A stretch of 15,016 nucleotides of DNA from Pseudomonadota bacterium (lineage in GTDB: Bacteria; Pseudomonadota; Gammaproteobacteria; Burkholderiales; Burkholderiaceae_B): NCBI GenBank assembly GCA_023432075.1, contig JAEYVD010000453.1, positions 1 to 15,016 on the forward strand, written 5' to 3'. A program made the position numbers and the translations under genes. How positions within the stretch are numbered: position 1 is the first letter of the stretch; each line of letters opens with the position of its first letter. Positions 9,621 through 15,016 of the stretch are shown here, piece after piece. The notes beneath the pieces are model-generated. The model saw nothing but the letters and a program-made list of their open reading frames with translations, ran no database searches and had not been told where the DNA came from.

Positions 9621-9839
9621 TGGGCGCGCCGGATGCCTGCGTTCGTGGGCGACCTCGGAGGGGTGCACGACAGCCATTCACCCGCGGCTTCAGGCGGGCG
9701 ACTGTCTTCCTGGGGGGCTGACACCTTGCAGCGCAATGTCGCCGATACCCAAAATCCGACTGACTTACGGGGGCTGCCCCGACCTCCTACTGCGGATGCG
9801 CGAGTAAGTTCATTTCTCGCGGCCACGCATTAATGTGTG
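9621..9839. other. Intergenic DNA upstream of the toxin-antitoxin operon
   Basis: About 220 bp with no supportable gene. The only structure I see is a weak inverted repeat, CCCGC and GCGGG, around 9681-9699. The open frames crossing the region have no ribosome sites or recognisable motifs. No attachment-site-like direct repeat flanking the toxin-antitoxin genes was found by eye. Confidence 0.4.
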
Positions 9840-9846
9840 GCGCATA

Positions 9847-9868
9847 CCGTACCCTTTACGGGTATACT
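9847..9868 (+). promoter_or_regulatory. Toxin-antitoxin promoter -10 with overlapping operator palindromes
   Basis: TATACT at 9863-9868 is a good -10 (5 of 6), 16 bp before the toxin ATG. Two perfect palindromes overlap each other and touch this element: CCGTA-CCCTT-TACGG (9847-9861) and TACCC-TTTAC-GGGTA (9850-9864). This is the expected place for autorepression by the XRE antitoxin. The -35 is weak, and binding is inferred. Confidence 0.55.
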
Positions 9869-9883
9869 TTGGAGTATTCGGGA

Positions 9884-10264
9884 ATGGTGGTGCTAAAGCG
9901 CAAATCTTTTACCCGTTGGCAGGCCGCCGAACGGTTGTCTGACGCCGTGCTGTGTGGCGCGATCCGCGAAATGGAATGCGGCCTTGTTGTCGCCGATCTG
10001 GGAGGCCATCTGTTCAAGCTTCGAGTTGCCCGCCCCGGAGGCGGCAAACGTGACGGCTACCGGACGCTGCTATCGGCCCGCATTGGAAGCCGATATGTGT
10101 TCTTGCACGGATATCCGAAAAGCGACAAGGCGAATATCACCGATGCAGAAAAGAAAGCCCTGCAATTTACAGGTAAGGTCTTTCTTGACCTGAAAGAAAG
10201 CGCCCTGTTAAGTGCATTGCAGGCCGGCGTGTTAATCGAGGTGAACTGTGAGCAAACTCATTGA
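9884..10264 (+). CDS. RelE/HigB-like toxin, DUF1044 family
   Basis: A 126-residue protein resembling type II toxins of the RelE superfamily annotated DUF1044 (COG4737). Family members inhibit translation, usually as mRNA interferases, and are held inactive by a partner antitoxin. Visible family landmarks: ARWQAAERLSD-like N-terminus (RWQAAERLSD, 11-20), GLVVADLGGHLFKLRVARPG (33-52), the basic core KRDGYRTLL (55-63) and HGYPKSDKANI (75-85). The ATG at 9884 is preferred over 9833 because MVVLKRKSF is the expected family start and GGAG (9871-9874) sits nine bases upstream. The 9833 start would precede the promoter -10. It overlaps the antitoxin gene by 17 bases. It has more A/T-ending codons than its neighbours, suggesting acquisition by transfer. 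The toxin activity is inferred from family. Confidence 0.85.
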   Translation: MVVLKRKSFTRWQAAERLSDAVLCGAIREMECGLVVADLGGHLFKLRVARPGGGKRDGYRTLLSARIGSRYVFLHGYPKSDKANITDAEKKALQFTGKVFLDLKESALLSALQAGVLIEVNCEQTH

Positions 10265-10550
10265 ATCTCTGCGCGAAGATCTCGCCGCGCTCTACCAGGC
10301 GGGGTCGATAGACAAAGTCACGATGCGTGACTTTGATGCGATCTGCCCTGCCCCCGTCCGGGATTTCAGTCCAGGCGACATTAAACGGCTGCGTGAAGAT
10401 TTACGATTCAGTCAACCTGTATTCGCGCTGCACCTGCACACCAGCGCATCGACCATCAAGAAATGGGAACAAGGCGACACGCGCCCTACCGGCCCTGCAC
10501 TGAAGCTTCTCAATCTCCTGGCTGACAAAGGGCTGCACGCCATCCTTTGA
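10248..10550 (+). CDS. XRE/HigA-like antitoxin, DNA-binding
   Basis: A 100-residue Cro/C1-type helix-turn-helix protein, expected to neutralise the upstream RelE-like toxin and repress the shared promoter. The N-terminal 40 residues probably bind the toxin. The helix-turn-helix lies at about 44-76 (IKRLREDLRFSQPVFALHL, then ASTIKKWEQG), where the WEQG and preceding STIKK are characteristic. The start is GTG at 10248, with GAGGTGA at 10238-10244 as ribosome site, and it overlaps the toxin's last codons by 17 bases, so the two are translationally linked. The toxin-first order is typical of HigBA-like modules. It ends 14 bp from the convergent fetB stop, with no terminator visible in between. 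Confidence 0.87.
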   Translation: MSKLIESLREDLAALYQAGSIDKVTMRDFDAICPAPVRDFSPGDIKRLREDLRFSQPVFALHLHTSASTIKKWEQGDTRPTGPALKLLNLLADKGLHAIL

Positions 10551-10564
10551 CGGCCGCTACCGCA

Positions 10565-11368
10565 TCACGCCCGCCCCGGCATCAACCTGTCCAGCCGCAG
10601 CCTTCCGCGCTCATCGGTCAACCGGCGCATGGCGCCGTAGGCCGCGCCCATCGCTGCCATGCCGCTTGCGCCGCACAGCAGGAACATCAGCAGAATCTGG
10701 TATTTGGCCGCGTCCACCGGGTCCATGCCCGCGATGATCTGGCCGGTCATGATGCCGGGCAAGGTGATGATGCCCGCGGCGGACATCTGGTTGATGCTTG
10801 GCACGATGCCGCGCCGCACGGATTCGCGCAGCAGCGATGAGAACGCCTGGTGGACCGTGGCCCCCAGTGCCAAACGTGCCTCGATGCCCAGCCGTTCGCG
10901 GCGCACGCCCGACAACATGCCGTCCAGCGCCAGGCTGGCGGCATTGAGCACGCTGCCCAGCACAATGCCCACCAGTGCAATCGTGTAGCGCGGGTCGTAC
11001 CAGGGGTCTGGACGCAACGCCGTGCTCAGGATGAACAGCGCCGTGATCAGCGTGGTGCTGGCCACCGCCAGCGTGCCGACCCAGCCGTTGCCGTGTCCGG
11101 TCAGGCGCGCCTTGGGCCGGGCGGCCACCTCGCGCGCGGCCAACGCCATCATCACGGCCACCACCAGTGCCGTCAGCCATGGGGCGGCGTGGGCGAAAAC
11201 GATGCGCAGGATCTGGCCGACCAGGAGCAGCTGCACCACCGTGCGTACCGCCGCCCACAGCACCTGCCTTTGCAGGTTCAGGCGCAGCGCGAAGGAAATG
11301 CCGGCGCTCAGCAGCACCAGCAGCGATGCGATCACCAGATCCAGCGCCTGCAGTTTGATCACGTCCAT
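10565..11368 (-). CDS. fetB: FetB-like ABC transporter permease, putative iron exporter
   Basis: A 267-residue inner-membrane protein of the UPF0014 family (E. coli FetB/YbbM), which with FetA has been linked to iron export and oxidative stress tolerance. It is mostly hydrophobic, starting with a membrane segment at about 9-28, and shows the conserved stretches RTVVQLLLVGQIL, YTIALVGIVLGSVLNAASLA and SINQMSAAGIITLPGIMTGQ, the last being the family hallmark. The C-terminus is basic. The ATG at 11368 overlaps the end of fetA by ten bases (ATGGACGTGA), a classic coupled arrangement, so the pair is one operon. Export of iron is established for E. coli FetAB only; the substrate here is inferred. 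Confidence 0.9.
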   Translation of the reverse strand: MDVIKLQALDLVIASLLVLLSAGISFALRLNLQRQVLWAAVRTVVQLLLVGQILRIVFAHAAPWLTALVVAVMMALAAREVAARPKARLTGHGNGWVGTLAVASTTLITALFILSTALRPDPWYDPRYTIALVGIVLGSVLNAASLALDGMLSGVRRERLGIEARLALGATVHQAFSSLLRESVRRGIVPSINQMSAAGIITLPGIMTGQIIAGMDPVDAAKYQILLMFLLCGASGMAAMGAAYGAMRRLTDERGRLRLDRLMPGRA

Positions 11369-12003
11369 AGGGGCTCCATGCTGCCTTGTGTCATCCGCCA
11401 GCTGCGGCGCGCCAGGCGGGCGGCCTGTTCGGCGCTGTGCGTGACGATCAGGATGCCCCCGCCGCCAGCCAGAAAGCGCGCCAGCTCGGCCTCGACCCGC
11501 GCCGTCGCGGCCGCGTCCAATGCCGCGGTCGGCTCGTCCAGCAGCAGCACGCGCGGACTTTGCAGCAACGCGCGCGCGAGCCCCATGCGTTGGCGTTCTC
11601 CCGTGGACAGTTCGTGGACCAGCGCATCGAACTTGTCCTCGGGCAGCCCCAGCCGGCTCATGATGCCCACTGTCTCGACGCGGTCCGCGTAGTGCGCGGA
11701 CACATGGTCATCCCACCAGCCGGCCTCGGCCTGGCAGTACACCACCTGGCGCCGCCACTCGAAACCGCGCATGACCGACCGGCGGCGGCCATCAAGTTCG
11801 GCCTCGCCGTGGCCGGGATCCAGGTCGGCGATCTGGCGCAGCAGCAGCGATTTTCCGGATCCCGACGCGCCGACCACGGCCGCGCACTCGCCCGCGGCCA
11901 GATCCAGGCTGACGGGCGCCAGCCGCTCGCTGTACAGACCGCGCAGCCTGAGCAGTGGCGGAGCGTCAGAATCGGATTGCGTGGAAACCGGCATGGGTGG
12001 CAT
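11359..12003 (-). CDS. fetA: FetA-like ABC transporter ATPase, putative iron exporter
   Basis: A 214-residue ABC ATPase, the energy partner of FetB. Motifs: Walker A GASGSGKS (45-52), signature LSTGE (132-136, the variant seen in FetA-like proteins in place of LSGGQ), Walker B VLLLDEP (152-158), and switch histidine H189 in VTHS. It is short, as is normal for the group. The start is uncertain: ATG at 12003 or, three codons later, at 11994. Neither has a Shine-Dalgarno match. A TATGAT -10 candidate lies at 12012-12017, so the message may be nearly leaderless. It is separated from the upstream amino-acid transport operon, on the same strand, by a terminator. Confidence 0.9.
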   Translation of the reverse strand: MPPMPVSTQSDSDAPPLLRLRGLYSERLAPVSLDLAAGECAAVVGASGSGKSLLLRQIADLDPGHGEAELDGRRRSVMRGFEWRRQVVYCQAEAGWWDDHVSAHYADRVETVGIMSRLGLPEDKFDALVHELSTGERQRMGLARALLQSPRVLLLDEPTAALDAAATARVEAELARFLAGGGGILIVTHSAEQAARLARRSWRMTQGSMEPLWT

Positions 12004-12011
12004 GGGTAGAA

Positions 12012-12017
12012 ATCATA
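12012..12017 (-). promoter_or_regulatory. Candidate -10 for fetAB
   Basis: The minus strand reads TATGAT, 5 of 6 to the -10 consensus, directly after the upstream terminator and about 9 bp before the first fetA ATG. There is no good -35. If used, transcription would start within a few bases of the start codon. Confidence 0.3.
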
Positions 12018-12044
12018 TAGAAAAGCCCGCGGCGTGGCGGGCTT
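12017..12044 (-). terminator. Intrinsic terminator of the amino-acid ABC operon
   Basis: On the minus strand AAGCCCGC (12044-12037) and GCGGGCTT (12030-12023) form a perfect 8-bp stem with a six-base loop, continuing into TTCTATA. It lies 23 bp after the ATPase stop codon and ends just before fetA. Confidence 0.8.
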
Positions 12045-12067
12045 GACGGCGGGCACGTCGGCGCAAA

Positions 12068-12871
12068 TCAGAGCATATGCGCCAAAAACTCCCGGCTGCG
12101 CACATGCTGGGGCGCGGCAAAGAACGCGGCAGAAGGCGCTTCCTCGACGATGCGGCCGTCGTCCATGAAAATGACGCGATGCGCCACTTCACGCGCGAAA
12201 CCCATTTCGTGGGTCACGACCAGCATGGTCATGCGTTCGTCAGCCAACTGCTTCATGGTGCGCAGCACTTCGCCGGTCAGTTCCGGATCCAGGGCCGAGG
12301 TGGGCTCGTCGAACAGCATGATATCGGGCTCCATGGCCAGCGCGCGGGCAATGGCGACGCGCTGCTTCTGGCCGCCGGACAGGCGCGTGGGATAGTTGTC
12401 GCGTTTGTTCAGAAGTCCGACCTTGCGCAGCAGCTCTTCGGCCTTGGGCACGATCTGGGCGCGGGTCATGCCCTTTACGGTAATGGGGGCCTCGATGATG
12501 TTCTGAAGCACCGTCATATGCGGGAACAGGTTGAACGACTGGAACACCATGCCCATCTTGCGGCAGATGCGGCGCACGTCGGCGTCGCTGGCGTATTGGC
12601 TGCGCGCGCCGGACACGGCGGCGGCCATGGTCTCGCCTTCCACCAAGATGCTGCCTTCGTCGATGGTCTCAAGGTGATTCAGGCAGCGCAGGAACGTGCT
12701 CTTGCCCGAACCCGACGGGCCGATCACCGCGACCACCTCGCCCTGCTCCAGGGTCAGCGAGACGTCGTCCAGCACACGGTTCGCGCCGAAGGACTTGACG
12801 ATGTGGCGGGCTTCGATCATGACCGGGCGCGTGTTCAGCCCGGCCGGGGAATTACTGGTCATATTTGGCAT
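12068..12871 (-). CDS. Polar amino-acid ABC importer ATPase, GlnQ/HisP type
   Basis: A 267-residue ATPase powering amino-acid uptake. Motifs: Walker [10 protein letters not shown] (51-59), Q-loop [13 protein letters not shown] (108-120, typical of the polar amino-acid group), signature [15 protein letters not shown] (164-178), Walker B IMLFDEP (184-190), and switch H221 in [11 protein letters not shown]. The frame overlaps the permease gene by 20 bases if started at 12871. Starts at 12862 (ATGACCAGTAA, overlapping the permease stop) or 12820 ([12 protein letters not shown], closest to the family N-terminus) are also possible, and no ribosome site decides between them. Compared with E. coli GlnQ (240 residues) it carries an insertion of about 15 residues around 82-100. 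It is last in the operon. Confidence 0.93.
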   Translation of the reverse strand: MPNMTSNSPAGLNTRPVMIEARHIVKSFGANRVLDDVSLTLEQGEVVAVIGPSGSGKSTFLRCLNHLETIDEGSILVEGETMAAAVSGARSQYASDADVRRICRKMGMVFQSFNLFPHMTVLQNIIEAPITVKGMTRAQIVPKAEELLRKVGLLNKRDNYPTRLSGGQKQRVAIARALAMEPDIMLFDEPTSALDPELTGEVLRTMKQLADERMTMLVVTHEMGFAREVAHRVIFMDDGRIVEEAPSAAFFAAPQHVRSREFLAHML

Positions 12872-13505
12872 AGCGCTTTTCCATGTGCTGGAAGAACCAC
12901 GTCAGGAGCAGCGTCATCAACAGGTAGAAAGCCGCGGCGACGAGGAACGGCGTGGTCGTGAAATCGCGCTGCACGATGCCCCGCGCGGTGCGCAGGATGT
13001 CGTTGAGCGCCAGCACGTAGATGAGCGAGGTGTCCTTGACCAACGTGATGGTTTCGTTGCTCATGGGCGGCAGCACGCGCTGCACCATCTGCGGCAGGAC
13101 GATGCGTCGCAGCGTCTGCAGGTACGTCATGCCCAGCACCTTGCTGCCTTCGTACTGCCCCCGGTCCACCGACTGGATGCCGGCCCGGAAGATCTCGGCG
13201 AAATACGCCGCGTAGTTCAGGGCAAACGCCACAACGGCCGCCGGAAAGTCGGGCAGCCGGATGCCGATCACCGGCACGAAGGGCAGCGCGAAGTAGATGA
13301 ACAGCATCTGGAGCATCAGCGGCGTGCCGCGCATCAGCCAGATATAGCCATTGACGGCGCGGCTCAGCAGCGGCCACTTCGAGATGCGCGCCAAGGCCAG
13401 CACAAGGCCCAGCGGCACGGCGAGCGCCAGCGTGATGAAAAACAGCGTCAAGGTCACTTTCGCGCCTTGCGCCATGGGCCCCAGAAGGGAAAGTACGTAG
13501 TCCAT
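12852..13505 (-). CDS. Polar amino-acid ABC importer permease, HisM/GlnP type
   Basis: A 217-residue inner-membrane permease of the HisMQ/GlnP family. Membrane segments are visible near 17-40, 62-82 and 86-106, with two more towards the C-terminus. The N-terminal part contains [17 protein letters not shown] (53-69), the family signature. The cytoplasmic EAA-type loop that docks the ATPase reads [20 protein letters not shown] (119-138), with the usual G in the middle. It is a single permease gene, so it presumably works as a homodimer. It follows the binding-protein gene after a 131-bp gap that contains a strong hairpin, and it overlaps the ATPase gene. No clear ribosome site precedes the ATG. 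Confidence 0.93.
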   Translation of the reverse strand: MDYVLSLLGPMAQGAKVTLTLFFITLALAVPLGLVLALARISKWPLLSRAVNGYIWLMRGTPLMLQMLFIYFALPFVPVIGIRLPDFPAAVVAFALNYAAYFAEIFRAGIQSVDRGQYEGSKVLGMTYLQTLRRIVLPQMVQRVLPPMSNETITLVKDTSLIYVLALNDILRTARGIVQRDFTTTPFLVAAAFYLLMTLLLTWFFQHMEKRYAKYDQ

Positions 13506-13598
13506 GCAGTGGGTTCGCGCCGCGCGGGCAAGAGAGAATCATGGGCGAGCCCGCCTGGCCTTGCGGTGCCGCGGCGGGCTGCGAACTGCAACGGCAAA

Positions 13599-13627
13599 GG
13601 CGCCGCGGCCGGTTGGGCCGCGGGCGC
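13599..13627 (-). terminator. Hairpin between binding-protein and permease genes
   Basis: On the minus strand GCGCC, a bulged C, and GCGGCC pair with GGCCGC and GGCGC, giving eleven GC-rich pairs with a short loop, ten bases after the binding-protein stop. Only CTTT follows, so it may terminate partially or protect the 3' end of the binding-protein message. Either would give more binding protein than permease, as in other amino-acid ABC operons. On the plus strand it is followed by TTTTCT, but no plus-strand gene needs it. Confidence 0.55.
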
Positions 13628-13636
13628 TTTTCTCGT

Positions 13637-14428
13637 TTACTTGATGATGTTGGCGCCGAACCACTGCGTGGCGATGCGGCCGGCGGTGCCGTCCTGCTTC
13701 ATCGAGTCCAGCGTCTTGTCCAGCTTGGCCAGGAGTTCGGTGTCGTCCTTGCGCACGCCGACGCCGTAGTCTTCCGTGCCGAAGTTCTCTTCCAGCACGC
13801 GGTATTCGCCCGCGCGCTTGCTGATGAGGTAGCGGCCCACGACTTCGTCGACGACGATGGCGTCCAGACGGCCCGCGGCCAGGTCCATCAGCGCGGTGAC
13901 GTTGTCGCCGAACTTCTTCACTTCCTTGATCTGGGCGGCAACCGGATCCTTGGCGATGGCGTCGGTGGCGCTGCTGCCGTCCTGCGCGCCGACGACCTTG
14001 CCGGCCAGGTCATTCTTGACCTTCACGGGCGAGGTGTTGCCCACGATGATGATCTGGTGGTTGGCCATGTAGGGCGCGGTGAAGCTGATGTTCTTCTTGC
14101 GTTCTTCCGTGATGGTCAGGCCGTTCCACAGCACGTCGACGCGCTTGCCGTTCAGCTCGGCTTCCTTGGCGCTCCAGTCGATGGGCTTGAACTCCACTTC
14201 GATGCCCAGGCGCTTGCTGGCTTCCTTGGCCATGTCGATGTCAAAACCGACGATCTGGTTGCTGGCATCGCGAAATCCCATGGGCGGGAAATTGTCGTCC
14301 AGACCCACGACAACCTTCTTGGGCGTGGCCGGCGCCTGGGCGCTCGCGGCGGGCGCGTTGTCGCCAGGACCGCAGGCCGTGAGCAGCGAGGTTGCGGACA
14401 CAAGAAGTACAGCAGTCAGTTTTTTCAT
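13637..14428 (-). CDS. Amino-acid ABC importer substrate-binding lipoprotein
   Basis: A 263-residue type II periplasmic-binding protein (SBP_bac_3 family) that captures a polar amino acid for the permease and ATPase encoded after it. The N-terminus MKKLTAVLLVSATSLLTAC is a lipoprotein signal peptide with lipobox LTAC, C19 being the lipidated residue, followed by an Ala/Pro linker. The folded part begins KKVVVGLDDNFPPMGFRD, and GFDIDMAKEASKRLGIEVEF is the family signature. VDVLWNGLTITEERKKNISF is a typical ligand-domain stretch. The frame is open for a further 144 codons upstream, but those residues have no signal-like or family-like features, so the ATG at 14428 is chosen even though its ribosome site is weak. 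The substrate cannot be deduced. It is the first gene of its operon, divergent from the large adhesin gene. Confidence 0.92.
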   Translation of the reverse strand: MKKLTAVLLVSATSLLTACGPGDNAPAASAQAPATPKKVVVGLDDNFPPMGFRDASNQIVGFDIDMAKEASKRLGIEVEFKPIDWSAKEAELNGKRVDVLWNGLTITEERKKNISFTAPYMANHQIIIVGNTSPVKVKNDLAGKVVGAQDGSSATDAIAKDPVAAQIKEVKKFGDNVTALMDLAAGRLDAIVVDEVVGRYLISKRAGEYRVLEENFGTEDYGVGVRKDDTELLAKLDKTLDSMKQDGTAGRIATQWFGANIIK

Positions 14429-14608
14429 CGTTGTGGGGTGCGCCAGGCGCAGGTAGGGGGATACCGGAAAGGCTGGCCAAAAAGCCGCGAGGCAGTATTT
14501 TAGCGTTCCTGGCGGGAAGCGCCGGCGGGCGGTCGCCGACGTTTCTGCAGTGGTTGCGCTTCGAACCCCCAACGAATGCCGGCGCGCGTCTGAGGCGGTT
14601 AAGTAACG

Positions 14609-14636
14609 GACGAGAAAAATAATGTTAATACTCGTC
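14609..14636. repeat. Inverted repeat GACGAG/CTCGTC around an AT-rich core
   Basis: Six-base perfect arms, GACGAG (14609-14614) and CTCGTC (14631-14636), flank 16 bases of A/T-rich DNA. It sits upstream of the adhesin gene, next to a TTGACA hexamer, and may be a regulator-binding site. The sequence shows the repeat only. Confidence 0.35.
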
Positions 14637-14640
14637 ACTA

Positions 14641-14646
14641 TTGACA
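14641..14646 (+). promoter_or_regulatory. Candidate -35 of the adhesin gene promoter
   Basis: A perfect TTGACA hexamer 111 bp upstream of the adhesin ATG. At 17-18 bp spacing the -10 would fall in GCGTTAC, a poor match, so promoter activity may need an activator. The position at the edge of the palindrome at 14653-14673 suggests control by a DNA-binding protein. Confidence 0.35.
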
Positions 14647-14652
14647 CATTAA

Positions 14653-14673
14653 GTTGTAAGATCGCGTTACAAC
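14653..14673. repeat. Perfect 7-bp inverted repeat, operator-like
   Basis: GTTGTAA (14653-14659) and TTACAAC (14667-14673) are exact inverted repeats separated by seven bases, a spacing close to two helical turns in total. It lies between the TTGACA and the adhesin start and would overlap the -10 region. The sequence suggests a dimeric regulator; which one is unknown. Confidence 0.5.
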
Positions 14674-14756
14674 GCCCCGAATATTGCGGACTTCGACACC
14701 CTGGGTCTCCAGGCTCGTTTACGGCGACAGCCGCTGGCGGCATGGAGAAGCAGGTC

Positions 14757-15016
14757 ATGAAGAAGGTCAAACAATGGTTGGCGGGCAGCCTGAACGGCGC
14801 CAACCGCCCCCGCCCCGCCGTGGCGGCGTCTCCCCTGCTGATGGCGCTGGAGCCTCGCATCGTCTATGACGCTTCGGTGGCGGCGCTCTCCGCGCAACCC
14901 CACCAGGCCGATCCCGCGCCGGAGATCCATCGCGCCGGCGAACCTCAGGCCGATGCCCCTTCCCAAGCTAACGCCACGCCCCCCGCCGTTTCGGCCGGTC
15001 AGCCCCGAGCCTCGGA
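14757..15016 (+). CDS. N-terminus of a large LEPR-type surface protein or adhesin, 3' end outside window
   Basis: An open frame from the ATG at 14757 to the window edge (86 codons and two bases). Residues 1-20 are basic (MKKVKQWLAGSLNGANRPRP). Residues 24-40 contain the motif SPLLMALEPRIVYDAS, matching the LEPR motif found near the start of many very large secreted repeat proteins (LEPR-XLL type, often with DUF4347, cadherin-like or VCBS repeats and exported by a type I system). The remainder is rich in Ala, Pro and Gln, a low-complexity linker as usual after the motif. GGAG at 14744-14747, nine bases upstream, supports this start; another in-frame ATG at 14742 lacks one. That the protein is a giant adhesin is inferred from the motif, since the body is not in the window. 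Confidence 0.75.
   Translation, partial: MKKVKQWLAGSLNGANRPRPAVAASPLLMALEPRIVYDASVAALSAQPHQADPAPEIHRAGEPQADAPSQANATPPAVSAGQPRAS

Larger units (their letters stand above)
14429..14756. other. Divergent regulatory region between amino-acid ABC operon and adhesin gene
   Basis: A 328-bp gap with no supportable gene. The half nearer the binding-protein gene is GC-rich and contains TAAAAT on the minus strand (14502-14497), a candidate -10 about 70 bp before that gene. The half nearer the adhesin has an AT-rich patch (about 14600-14675) with two inverted repeats and a perfect TTGACA (14641-14646), listed separately. Confidence 0.5.

Noticed and set aside
13637..14860. Longer form of the amino-acid binding protein (407 codons)
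   Set aside because: The extra upstream residues run through the intergenic region and lack a signal peptide. The lipoprotein signal starts at 14428.

Overview
The window looks like a chromosomal segment of a high-GC betaproteobacterium, most likely Alcaligenaceae (Achromobacter/Bordetella-like). This is inferred from the strong G/C third-position bias, the monomeric NADP-isocitrate dehydrogenase, the biosynthetic IlvA with two C-terminal regulatory domains, and the general gene content. No rRNA, tRNA, CRISPR array, transposase or phage gene was seen.

Layout. (1) Positions 1-492, minus strand: the 5' part of an OmpR-family response regulator gene that carries an in-frame TAA at codon 7, so it reads as a pseudogene, a recent mutant or a base-call error. 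A good Fur-box-like sequence (507-525) lies just upstream of it. (2) Positions 690-4176, plus strand: a compact iron-complex ABC import operon made of a periplasmic binding protein, a FecCD-type permease, an azurin (type 1 copper protein with all ligands present) and an ATPase. An exported protein of unknown function follows (4237-5169). (3) Positions 5186-6757, minus strand: ilvA, preceded by a 20-residue isoleucine-rich leader peptide (6849-6911) and an intrinsic terminator (6798-6824), which together look like a translation-coupled attenuator. (4) Positions 7311-9539, plus strand: the monomeric isocitrate dehydrogenase gene, transcribed divergently from ilvA and closed by a strong terminator. 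(5) Positions 9884-10550, plus strand: a toxin-antitoxin pair (RelE-like DUF1044 toxin first, XRE antitoxin second) with an operator-like palindrome over its -10 region. (6) Positions 10565-12003, minus strand: fetB and fetA, a putative iron exporter. (7) Positions 12068-14428, minus strand: a polar amino-acid ABC uptake operon (lipoprotein binding protein, permease, ATPase) with a hairpin after the binding-protein gene and a terminator at its end. (8) Position 14757 to the window end, plus strand: the start of a very large surface protein or adhesin of the LEPR type, with AT-rich, palindrome-bearing upstream DNA.

How the parts relate. Iron is a recurring theme: a Fur-like site, an iron-complex importer with a copper electron carrier embedded in it, and the FetAB exporter. 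Amino-acid metabolism is the second theme (ilvA with its attenuator, and an amino-acid importer). The toxin-antitoxin module sits between housekeeping genes and looks inserted. The observations most worth a second look are the azurin inside an iron ABC operon, the ilvA attenuator, and the nonsense codon in the response regulator.
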